The position numbers and the translations under genes are program-made. Shown piece by piece: positions 24,643 through 31,943 of a stretch of DNA of 64,000 nt. Origin of the DNA: JAHFUI01 sp039931615 (GTDB lineage Bacteria; Acidobacteriota; Vicinamibacteria; Vicinamibacterales; CAVVIG01). A model generated the notes under the pieces. That model saw only the letters and a list, made by a program, of their open reading frames with translations, was not told the DNA's origin and made no database searches. The first letter of the stretch is position 1. Every line of letters begins with the position of its first letter. Location: NCBI GenBank assembly GCA_039931615.1, contig JBDTRR010000031.1, positions 3,843-67,842 on the forward strand. Direction: 5' to 3'.

Positions 24643-26256
24643 ATGACGGCAGAGTCAAACCACAATCGTGTCGTTCGGTCGATCACGATCGCCGCGGCGC
24701 TGCTCGTGCTCAACGTCTCTCTCACCTTCGTCAACGTGTGGCCGACTCCGGCGGTCACCTGGCACGGTCAGCTCTCGGTCGAGCTGGCACTCGGCGTCCT
24801 GATCCTGGCGGTCATGAGCCGGCGCGTCGTCCCTTCGCACCTGCTGCTCAGCGGTATCGCCGCAATCTGGGTGCTGCTCGTGTTCGGGCGCTATGCGGAG
24901 GTCACGGCGCCGGCCCTCTACGGACGTCCCGTCAATCTGTATTGGGACTCGCGGCACGTCTCGGCGGTCGCCGCGATGCTGGCCCGAGTGGCGTCGACGT
25001 GGCGGCTGGTGGCGACGCTGATCGTCGCCGCCCTGGTCCCCCTGATCATCTACCTCGTGCTGCGCTGGGCGATCGGACGTGTCGCGGCCGCGGCCCGTCA
25101 GCCGGCGCCGCGCCGCGCGCTGGCGATCGCCGCCACATTGGCCCTGGTCTGGTTTGCCGGCCAGCGGTTGACCGCCCGCATGCCGGACACCCCGTCGTTC
25201 TCGACGCCGGTGACGATGACCTACGCGCGCCAGGGGCGCCTCCTCGCCAGCGAGATCACCGGGCGCTCGGCCAGGACGCTGGGACCGAGCCCGTCGTTCG
25301 ACTCGGACCTCGCCCGCGTGCGGGGCGCGGACGTGTTCCTGTTCTTTCTCGAGTCGTACGGTGCGGTCACGTACGACCGTCCCGAGCTCGCCGCCGGGCT
25401 GGCCGCGGCGCGGGCGCAATTCGACGCCGATATTCACGCCACCGGCCGCGATGTGGTGTCGGCCTACGTCGAATCGCCCACCTTCGGCGGCAACTCCTGG
25501 CTCGCGCACATCAGCTTCCTGACCGGCATCGATGTCCGCGACGAGGACGCCAATGTCCTGTTGATGGCGCAGACGCGCCAGACGCTGGCGACCGCCTTCG
25601 CGCAGCGCGGCTACCGGTCGGTGGCGGTCATGCCGGGGCTGCAGGAGCACTGGCCGGAAGGGGCGTTCTACGGTTTTGGCGAGATCTACGGCGCCACCCA
25701 GCTGGACTACCGCGGGCCGCCGTTCGGCTGGTGGACGATTCCCGATCAGTTTGCCATCGCGCGGATGGACGAGCGCGAGGTGGCGGCGCGTCAGCGGCCG
25801 CCGCTGTTCGTATTCTTTCCGACCACCGGCACGCACACGCCGTTCCGACCGACCGCTCCGTTTCAGCAGGACTGGGCGCGCATGCTCACCGACCAGCCCT
25901 ACGATCCGCCCGACGTGGAGCGGATGTGGAACCAGGAGCCCGACTGGCTGAATCTCGGACCGAGCTACATCCAGGCCATGCGTGCGACCTTCGTCACGCT
26001 CGGCGGCTACCTGCGGCACCGCGCCGATCGCGACTTCGTCCTGATCCTGATTGGCGATCACCAGCCGCCGGCTGCGGTCAGCGGCACCGGCGCCTCGTGG
26101 GAAGTACCGGTGCACGTCATCGCCAGCCGTCCGCTCGTGCTCGACGCGATGCGGGCGCAGGGCTTCCGGTCCGGACTCACCCCGGCCCACCCGCCGCTCT
26201 CACGGATGCACGAATTGATGCCGGCGATGCTCGACGCGTTCGGCGAGCGGGAGTAG
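24643..26256 (+). CDS. Membrane sulfatase/LtaS-like hydrolase or phospho-transferase
   Basis: 537 residues. Five N-terminal membrane helices (to about 180) are followed by a periplasmic alkaline-phosphatase-superfamily domain. Metal-site motifs: VFLFFLESYG (Glu ligand), PTFGGNSWLAH around the likely nucleophile, FFPTTGTHTPF (His) and LILIGDHQPP (Asp-His). Topology resembles LtaS, OpgB and EptA enzymes that move phospho-alcohol groups between lipids and glycans. Divergent from ribA across 55 bp and 0.7 kb from the CDP-alcohol transferase, so it may act on the product of that enzyme (inference). Confidence 0.8.
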   Translation: MTAESNHNRVVRSITIAAALLVLNVSLTFVNVWPTPAVTWHGQLSVELALGVLILAVMSRRVVPSHLLLSGIAAIWVLLVFGRYAEVTAPALYGRPVNLYWDSRHVSAVAAMLARVASTWRLVATLIVAALVPLIIYLVLRWAIGRVAAAARQPAPRRALAIAATLALVWFAGQRLTARMPDTPSFSTPVTMTYARQGRLLASEITGRSARTLGPSPSFDSDLARVRGADVFLFFLESYGAVTYDRPELAAGLAAARAQFDADIHATGRDVVSAYVESPTFGGNSWLAHISFLTGIDVRDEDANVLLMAQTRQTLATAFAQRGYRSVAVMPGLQEHWPEGAFYGFGEIYGATQLDYRGPPFGWWTIPDQFAIARMDEREVAARQRPPLFVFFPTTGTHTPFRPTAPFQQDWARMLTDQPYDPPDVERMWNQEPDWLNLGPSYIQAMRATFVTLGGYLRHRADRDFVLILIGDHQPPAAVSGTGASWEVPVHVIASRPLVLDAMRAQGFRSGLTPAHPPLSRMHELMPAMLDAFGERE

Positions 26257-26283
26257 CCGCCCGGGCGGCCCGATCCGGCTGTT

Positions 26284-26299
26284 CGGGTTGAAAAACCCG
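26284..26299 (+). terminator. GAAA-tetraloop hairpin after the sulfatase gene
   Basis: CGGGTT-GAAA-AACCCG, a 6-bp stem closed by a GNRA loop, 28 nt after the sulfatase stop. There is no T-run. It overlaps a TTGAAA that could be the -35 of the next gene. Confidence 0.35.
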
Positions 26300-26316
26300 G
26301 TCGCCGCCGTCACAAT
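26288..26316 (+). promoter_or_regulatory. Candidate promoter for the DUF2277 gene
   Basis: TTGAAA (26288-26293), 17-bp spacer, CACAAT (26311-26316). Start site near 26323, leaving a leader of about 22 nt with a CAGGAGC ribosome site. Confidence 0.4.
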
Positions 26317-26344
26317 ACGGCGACATCAGCCAGGAGCATCCCGC

Positions 26345-26611
26345 ATGTGCCGGAACATCAAAACCCTCGCCAATTTCGCGCCACCGGCCACCGCTGAGGA
26401 GATTCGCGCGTCGGCGCTGCAGTTCGTCCGCAAGCTGAGCGGGACGACCCGCCCGTCGCGAGCCAACGAAGCCGCCTTCGACCGCGCCGTCGAGGAGGTG
26501 ACCGCGGCAGCCAATCGCCTGATCCATTCGCTGACGACCAGCGCGCCGCCGCGCAACCGTGAGGAGGAGGCGCGGAAGGCGCAGGAACGGTCGCGCGAGC
26601 GATTTGCTTGA
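26345..26611 (+). CDS. DUF2277 family protein
   Basis: 88 residues. MCRNIKTLANFAPPAT is the typical start, with EEIRASALQFVRKLSG and a C-terminal PPRNREEEARKAQERSRERF, all characteristic of DUF2277. The family keeps an N-terminal Cys-Arg-Asn-Ile-Lys motif and has no known function. An in-frame GTG/TTG start further upstream is not supported; the ATG at 26345 has CAGGAGC before it. Confidence 0.88.
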   Translation: MCRNIKTLANFAPPATAEEIRASALQFVRKLSGTTRPSRANEAAFDRAVEEVTAAANRLIHSLTTSAPPRNREEEARKAQERSRERFA

Positions 26612-26667
26612 GCGCGGCGCCTCAGCCCTCGCATCAGTCTTCGCACATCAGCGGTTGCCGTCAGCCG

Positions 26668-26895
26668 GACAAGTTCGGCCTCGGTTTCCAGATCACGATG
26701 ACCGACGGCGCACGGACCCACCAGCGCGGCGTCGGCAGCTACACCTGGGCCGGCATCGACAATACCCATTTCTGGGTCGATCCGAAAAACGGCATCGGCG
26801 TCGTGATCATGACGCAGGTGCTGCCGTTCTATAACGACGTCAGCATGGACGTCCTGACGCGGTTCGAGAAGCTGATCTACGAACACGTGCACTGA
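26668..26895 (+). pseudogene. Serine hydrolase / class C beta-lactamase-like C-terminal remnant
   Basis: From DKFGLGFQI through TWAGIDNTHFWVDPKNGIGVV to the stop, about 75 residues match the C-terminal end of beta-lactamase-related serine hydrolases. The catalytic SxxK and YxN regions are missing: DUF2277 ends only 60 bp upstream. The frame is open back to an ATG at 26608 but that part has no family similarity. Interpreted as the tail of a deleted gene. Confidence 0.75.
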
Positions 26896-26921
26896 ACCGC
26901 GGCAGCACGAGTGACTGATGC

Positions 26922-26927
26922 GATAAT
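26922..26927 (+). promoter_or_regulatory. Candidate -10 box for the molybdenum hydroxylase operon
   Basis: GATAAT 23 nt before ATG 26950, with an AGAGGAA ribosome site in between. No obvious -35. Confidence 0.4.
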
Positions 26928-26949
26928 GACGTCACAGAGGAACCCTTAG

Positions 26950-27405
26950 ATGGTCAACTTCACGGTCAACGGCACCGTTCGCGCGTTCGACGACGACCCG
27001 GACATGCCGCTGCTTTGGTATCTTCGCGATGATCTGCGGCTGACCGGGACCCGGTTCGGCTGCGGCGCCGGCTTGTGCGGCGCCTGCACGGTGCACGTCG
27101 ACGGCCTGGCGGTCCGGTCGTGTCAGACGCCGGTGCGGACGCTGCAGAACAAACGGGTGGTGACCATCGAAGGCCTGAGCGCCGACGGACGCCACCGGGT
27201 CCAGCGCGCCTGGACCACGCTCAATGTCGCGCAGTGCGGCTACTGCCAGACCGGCCAGATCATGACGGCGGCCGCCCTGCTGACCCGGATCGCCAATCCC
27301 AGCGATCAGGACATCGACCAGGCGATGACCGGCAACATCTGCCGGTGCGGCACCTATCAGCGCATCCGGTCGGCGGTCAAGGCCGCGGCCAAGGAGCAGG
27401 CATGA
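26950..27405 (+). CDS. (2Fe-2S)-binding subunit of an aldehyde/isoquinoline-oxidoreductase-type molybdenum hydroxylase
   Basis: 151 residues. The plant-type [2Fe-2S] cluster motif GCGAGLCGACTVHVDG lies at about 38-53, with the fourth Cys in SCQTPV. The second all-helical domain has CGYCQTGQIM and NICRCGTYQRIR for the proximal cluster. Both clusters are complete. Its TGA overlaps the ATG of the large subunit (ATGA), so the two are made together. Small-subunit size and the lack of an FAD subunit match IorA-type enzymes. Confidence 0.93.
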   Translation: MVNFTVNGTVRAFDDDPDMPLLWYLRDDLRLTGTRFGCGAGLCGACTVHVDGLAVRSCQTPVRTLQNKRVVTIEGLSADGRHRVQRAWTTLNVAQCGYCQTGQIMTAAALLTRIANPSDQDIDQAMTGNICRCGTYQRIRSAVKAAAKEQA

Positions 27406-29666
27406 GCGCCATCCAGAACGTCAGCCGGCGCGAGTTCCTGGGCGGGGTCGTCTCGACCGGTGCCTTCGTCCTCGCCGCGCAGGTCATTCCCCGCTCCGGC
27501 TGGGCGCAGGGTGCGCCCTTCCGCACCCAGGCGGAGTCGGCGCCGCTCAACCCGAGCGTCTATCTGGGCGTCCGTCCCGACGGCACCGTCTTCATCGTCA
27601 CCCATCGATCGGAGATGGGAACCGGGATCAGGACGACGCTGCCGCAGGTGGCGGCCGACGAGCTCGAGGCGGACTGGAGCCGGGTCACCATCGAACAGGG
27701 CATCGGCGATCCACGCTACGGCGACCAGAATACCGACGGTTCCCGTTCGATTCGCGATTTCTACGAAGCATTCCGCCATGCCGGCGCCACGGCGCGATCG
27801 ATGCTGGTCAGTGCGGCGGCGGCGCAATGGAAGGTGCCCGAGTCCGAGTGCACGGCGGAGAACCACGAAGTCGTGCACATGCCGAGCGGGCGCCGGCTCG
27901 GCTACGGCACACTGGTCCCGGCGGCGGCCAAGCTGGGCGTGCCCAAGGGCGAGATGCTGAAGTTCAAGCCGCGGACCGCCTGGCGCTTCGTCGGCAAGGA
28001 GACCTCCACCTACGACCAGCAGGACATCGTCACCGGCAAGGCGCAGTTCGGGCTCGACGTGTTCCGCGACGGCATGGTCCACGCCTCGATCGAACACCCG
28101 CCGGTGCTCGGCGGCACAATCCGCAGCGTCGACGACTCGGGCGCGCGGGCGGTCAAGGGCGTGATGCAGACGGTGCGGCTGGACACCTTCAAGCCGCCCC
28201 ACCTGTTCCAGCCACTTGGCGGCGTCGCCGTGATTGCCAACAGCACGTGGTCGGCACTCAAGGGCCGCCGGCAGCTCAAGGTCGAGTGGAACGACGGCGC
28301 GCACGCCGGGTTCGAGTCGGTCGCGTTCAGGAACGAGCTGCTGTCGACGGTGCAGAAGCCGGGCAAGGTGTTCCGCAACCTCGGCAACGTTGACGCCGAA
28401 TTCGCCAAGGGCGGGAAGGTGCTCGAAGCGACCTACTACACGCCGCTGGCGGCGCACGCCTCGATGGAACCGCCGGCGGCGGTCGCCGAGTTCCGCGACG
28501 GCAAGGTCACGGTCTGGGCGCCGACGCAGAACCCGCAGGCGGTGCAGGAAGCCGTGGCCGCCGCGGTCGGGATCGACAAGAAGGAAGTCACCTGCCACGT
28601 CACGCTGCTCGGCGGCGGCTTCGGCAGGAAATCGAAGCCGGACTACTGCGCGGAAGCCGCGGTGCTGTCGAAACAGCTCGGCAAGCCGGTCAAGGTAATC
28701 TGGACCCGCGAAGACGACATCCACCACGACTACTACCACACGACGGCGGCGGTGTATCACAAGGCGACGGTGGACGGCCGCGGCAAGCCAACCGCCTGGC
28801 TGCACCGATCGGCCTTCCCGCCGATTGCCTCGACGTTTGCCGCCGCAGCGCGCGAGCCGCTCAGCTTCGAGCTCGATCTGGGGCTGGTCGACCTCCCTTA
28901 CGACGTCGCCAACATCCGGGCCGAAAACGGCCCGGCCGACGCGCACGTCCGCATCGGCTGGTTCCGCGCCGTCAGCAACAACTTCCACGCCTTCGCCGCC
29001 CACAGCTTCGCCGACGAGATGGCGCAGGCCGCCGGGCGCGACTCGCTCGAGTTCCTGCTCGACCTGCTCGGGCCCGGCAAGGAGATCGATCTCAAGGCGC
29101 AGGGGGTCGACTACTCGAACTACGGCGCGCCGATTGAGAAATATCCCATCGACACGCGGCGGCTGCGCCGCGTCCTGGAACTGGCGGGCGAACGCGCCGG
29201 CTGGGGCAAGAAGAAATCCGGCGGCGGGTGGGGCCTTGGCATCGCCGCGCACCGGAGCTTCAACACCTACGTCGCCTCGGTGGTCGAAGTCCAGATCGAC
29301 GCGCGCGGCGCCGTCCAGGTACCGCGCATCGAGCAGGTGGTCGACGCCGGCGTGATCGTCAACCCTGACCGCGTCCGCGCGCAGATGGAAGGGTCGGCGG
29401 TGATGGCGGTCGGTCTGGCGCGAACCGGTGAAATCACCTCGGTGAAGGGCCGGATTCAGCAGAGCAACTTCAACAACTTCCAGGTCGCACGGATGAACGA
29501 CGCCCCGCGCCAGGTCAACGTCCATCTGGTGGAGAGCGACGCCCTGCCGACGGGCGTCGGCGAGCCCGGCCTGCCGCCGGTGCTGGCGGCGCTCGGTAAT
29601 GCGATCTTCGCAGCGACCGGGAAACGGGTGCGGGAGTTGCCTCTGTCGCGGCAGAAGCTGGCGTAA
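27402..29666 (+). CDS. Molybdopterin-binding large subunit (IorB/xanthine-dehydrogenase family), Tat-exported
   Basis: 754 residues. A twin-arginine signal (SRREFLGGVVSTGAFVLAA, Arg9-Arg10) is followed by the molybdenum-hydroxylase domains. GTGIRTTLPQVAADELEADW, then VTGKAQFGLDVFRDGMVHAS, LLGGGFGRKSKPDY (Moco binding) and the C-terminal LPTGVGEPGLPPVL with the catalytic Glu are present. The complex would work in the periplasm, hydroxylating aldehydes or N-heterocycles with an external electron acceptor. The substrate cannot be assigned. Starts by ATGA overlap with the Fe-S subunit. Confidence 0.91.
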   Translation: MSAIQNVSRREFLGGVVSTGAFVLAAQVIPRSGWAQGAPFRTQAESAPLNPSVYLGVRPDGTVFIVTHRSEMGTGIRTTLPQVAADELEADWSRVTIEQGIGDPRYGDQNTDGSRSIRDFYEAFRHAGATARSMLVSAAAAQWKVPESECTAENHEVVHMPSGRRLGYGTLVPAAAKLGVPKGEMLKFKPRTAWRFVGKETSTYDQQDIVTGKAQFGLDVFRDGMVHASIEHPPVLGGTIRSVDDSGARAVKGVMQTVRLDTFKPPHLFQPLGGVAVIANSTWSALKGRRQLKVEWNDGAHAGFESVAFRNELLSTVQKPGKVFRNLGNVDAEFAKGGKVLEATYYTPLAAHASMEPPAAVAEFRDGKVTVWAPTQNPQAVQEAVAAAVGIDKKEVTCHVTLLGGGFGRKSKPDYCAEAAVLSKQLGKPVKVIWTREDDIHHDYYHTTAAVYHKATVDGRGKPTAWLHRSAFPPIASTFAAAAREPLSFELDLGLVDLPYDVANIRAENGPADAHVRIGWFRAVSNNFHAFAAHSFADEMAQAAGRDSLEFLLDLLGPGKEIDLKAQGVDYSNYGAPIEKYPIDTRRLRRVLELAGERAGWGKKKSGGGWGLGIAAHRSFNTYVASVVEVQIDARGAVQVPRIEQVVDAGVIVNPDRVRAQMEGSAVMAVGLARTGEITSVKGRIQQSNFNNFQVARMNDAPRQVNVHLVESDALPTGVGEPGLPPVLAALGNAIFAATGKRVRELPLSRQKLA

Positions 29667-29757
29667 GCGACCAGGAAATTAGGAAGTAGGCATTCGGAAT
29701 TAGGAATTCTCAATTTCTAATTCCCATTCCTAATTCCTAATTCCTAATTCCTAATTA
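29667..29757. repeat. Inverted AATTAGG/CCTAATT heptamer repeat (family A)
   Basis: Lies between convergent genes: imperfect AATTAGG units followed by six CCTAATT-like units, self-complementary. The right end supplies the TAA stop of the VWFA gene. Confidence 0.85.
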
Positions 29758-31941
29758 CGGTACAACCACCACCGGCGCCTGCCAGAAGGCGGCCTTCCCG
29801 CCGCCCGGATCGAGCACCGTCACCTGACACGTATAGTGTCCGGCTGTCAGCTGGTCGAGTGACAGGCCGAATCGCAGCGGCACCGCCTTCGACTTCGCAT
29901 CCATCCCGTCGGTGACCGCCAGCGGCGGCGTTTCGAACGCCTTGACGTCGCCGCGGTAGAACGTGACGAACGCGACCAGCGGCTGCATCGTGTCGGCGCC
30001 GCGCTGGTAGGCCTGCAGGAAGACATAGAGATCGCGCGACTTGCTGAAGACCCGGGTCACGCTCGGAATCAACTTCTGCCCCTCGAAGACAAGCGGATTG
30101 ACCGCCTCCGCCGAGATCTTCTGTTCAACGCTGTAGAGGGCGTCGCCCAGCGGCACGCGCTGGCCGCCGAGAACGACCGAGCTGATCGGAATGCGCTGCT
30201 CCTCGCGGTTCAGATTGGGCACCGTGAACGAGGTCTGATAGGTCCCCATCCGGCCGGTCTCGGCGTCGCGGGCCAGCAGCTTGATGACGTAATTTCCCGG
30301 AAGCAGCGTGAAGCCGGTCTGGAGCAGGATCGGCCGGACCGCCAGTTGCGCCGCGGTGGCGTCGCTCAGCCTGATGTCCAGCTTGTCACGGATGTTCTGG
30401 CGGGTGTAGCCGTAGTCGTCCTTGACGATGCCGATGAAGTCGACCAGCGTCCGTTGCGCGCCGCCGCGCCGGGCCAGCGCCAGCTCGCTGCCCGGAATCT
30501 TCACCGCCACCGGAATGAAATACTCGGCGCGATTGAGCTGGAAGTAGTTCACCTCCATCGCGATCGGAATCTCGGTGATCGGGTCCTCCAGCATCAGGGC
30601 GTCTTCGAGCTGACGCTCTTTGTCGGCGTTGGTGAACCGGGCGAACGCCTTGTCGGCGAAGTAGCCCTGCCGGAACGACAGATCGGCGGACCGGCTGCCG
30701 TTCAAGCCGATCTTGACGCGGCGGAAGCGGCCGTCCTCCGCGACATGGGTGCTGTAGTAGCCGATCAGGTAGTAGCTGGTCATCGTTTCCGCCGCCTGGA
30801 CGATGCCCTGCGAGAGATCGTTGTAGTCGAACATCGCCTTGCCGCCGGTGTCCCTGGCCAGCGCATAGAGCGAATCCTGCGACCGTTGGAACTGCGTCTG
30901 GACGGCAGTGGCGAACTGGCCGTTGAACATCGCCAGGCCGCCGGGCGACGGCCGCGTCGCATCGCCGAGCGGCGGCGCCGCGACCAGGCCGCGGGCATCG
31001 ATCGTGTGGATGACGACGTTGGAGCGGATCGCGGCGTTGACGGTGGCGCGCAGCTGCGCCTGGTTGTCGGTGCCGTTCAGCCGCAGCCCGCTGGCGAAGA
31101 AGATCAGCGACTTCTGCTCAGGCAGCGGCCGGAGCAGCGTCACCGCGGTCTGCAGCGCCGACAGCTGACGGTCGGTATTGAGGATGTTGAACTCGCCGCC
31201 ATCCTGCCCGAACGCCCCGCCCGGAAGCGGATCCGGGATCCCGTCGCCGTCCGCGTCGTCGCCGAACACCAGCGCCTGGATCAGCTCGCGCAGCTGGGCG
31301 CGGTTGTCGGTGAAGTCCTGCCGGACCCGCACGGCGCCCTGCTGAAACGTCAGGATGGCGAGCAGGTCCGCCGGCCCCATCGCGGTGTCGATGTACTTCA
31401 GCGAATGCGTGTAAGCGCGCATCAGATCCGGCGTCTGCATCCCGGCGGGATCGAAGTAGAGCACGATCAGGCGGCGGTCCCGGTAGCGGAGATCCCCGGG
31501 CGGCGGCACCAGGAGCTGCGCCTGGGTCAGCGGCGCGGCGATCGAGGCGGGATTGACGGCAGCGGCGACCGGCGGAGGCGCCGGCGCGGCCGGGGCGGCG
31601 GAGGCGGTCGCGCCCGGCAGCCGCTGGAACTCGACGAAGCTGATCGTCTGCGGCTCGCCGTCCTCGGTGACCGTGAAGTCCTGCGCGGTCAGTCCCTCGA
31701 TCGGCCTGCCGTCCTTGTCCTTGACGCTCACCGTCTGGACGATCAGTTTGGTGCCGCTGCGGAAGGTCGGGACGGTTGGAGCTGGCGCAGGGGGCTGCTG
31801 CTGAGCGGCCATCGGAGAGATGCATAGCGCCGCCCCGAGCAGCGTGAGCACTGTCACCAACCCCCGAGGTCGCAGCGGGTTACCAACTTTTCCTCCGCGT
31901 CCTCTGCTTCCTCCGCGTCCTCCACGGTTGTCTCTCCACAT
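29755..31941 (-). CDS. Secreted VWFA-domain protein (acidobacterial VWFA-related type)
   Basis: 728 residues. Basic Gly/Arg-rich start, then a signal helix (LVTVLTLLGAALCISPMAAQ) and a Pro/Ala-rich mature N-terminus. FRSGTKLIVQTVSVKDKDGR and LTAQDFTVTEDGEPQTISF are typical of acidobacterial VWFA-related proteins. The VWA fold follows (LIVLYFDPAGMQTPDLM; the MIDAS serine is replaced by Ala), then a long beta-rich C-terminus. Start ATG 31941 is 2 nt after the stop of the TonB-dependent receptor upstream, so they form an operon. Probably surface adhesion or assembly; function not known. Confidence 0.82.
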   Translation of the reverse strand: MWRDNRGGRGGSRGRGGKVGNPLRPRGLVTVLTLLGAALCISPMAAQQQPPAPAPTVPTFRSGTKLIVQTVSVKDKDGRPIEGLTAQDFTVTEDGEPQTISFVEFQRLPGATASAAPAAPAPPPVAAAVNPASIAAPLTQAQLLVPPPGDLRYRDRRLIVLYFDPAGMQTPDLMRAYTHSLKYIDTAMGPADLLAILTFQQGAVRVRQDFTDNRAQLRELIQALVFGDDADGDGIPDPLPGGAFGQDGGEFNILNTDRQLSALQTAVTLLRPLPEQKSLIFFASGLRLNGTDNQAQLRATVNAAIRSNVVIHTIDARGLVAAPPLGDATRPSPGGLAMFNGQFATAVQTQFQRSQDSLYALARDTGGKAMFDYNDLSQGIVQAAETMTSYYLIGYYSTHVAEDGRFRRVKIGLNGSRSADLSFRQGYFADKAFARFTNADKERQLEDALMLEDPITEIPIAMEVNYFQLNRAEYFIPVAVKIPGSELALARRGGAQRTLVDFIGIVKDDYGYTRQNIRDKLDIRLSDATAAQLAVRPILLQTGFTLLPGNYVIKLLARDAETGRMGTYQTSFTVPNLNREEQRIPISSVVLGGQRVPLGDALYSVEQKISAEAVNPLVFEGQKLIPSVTRVFSKSRDLYVFLQAYQRGADTMQPLVAFVTFYRGDVKAFETPPLAVTDGMDAKSKAVPLRFGLSLDQLTAGHYTCQVTVLDPGGGKAAFWQAPVVVVP

Positions 31942-31943
31942 GA

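Noticed and set aside
24588..24758. N-terminal extension of ribA
   Set aside because: It would overlap the start of the divergent sulfatase gene, and GTP cyclohydrolase II homologues begin near LPTEYGEF, which fits ATG 24587.
27357..29525. Minus-strand frame of about 720 codons opposite the molybdenum hydroxylase subunit
   Set aside because: Composition is that of an antisense shadow (His/Arg/Val-rich, no domain). The plus strand encodes a full Moco subunit.
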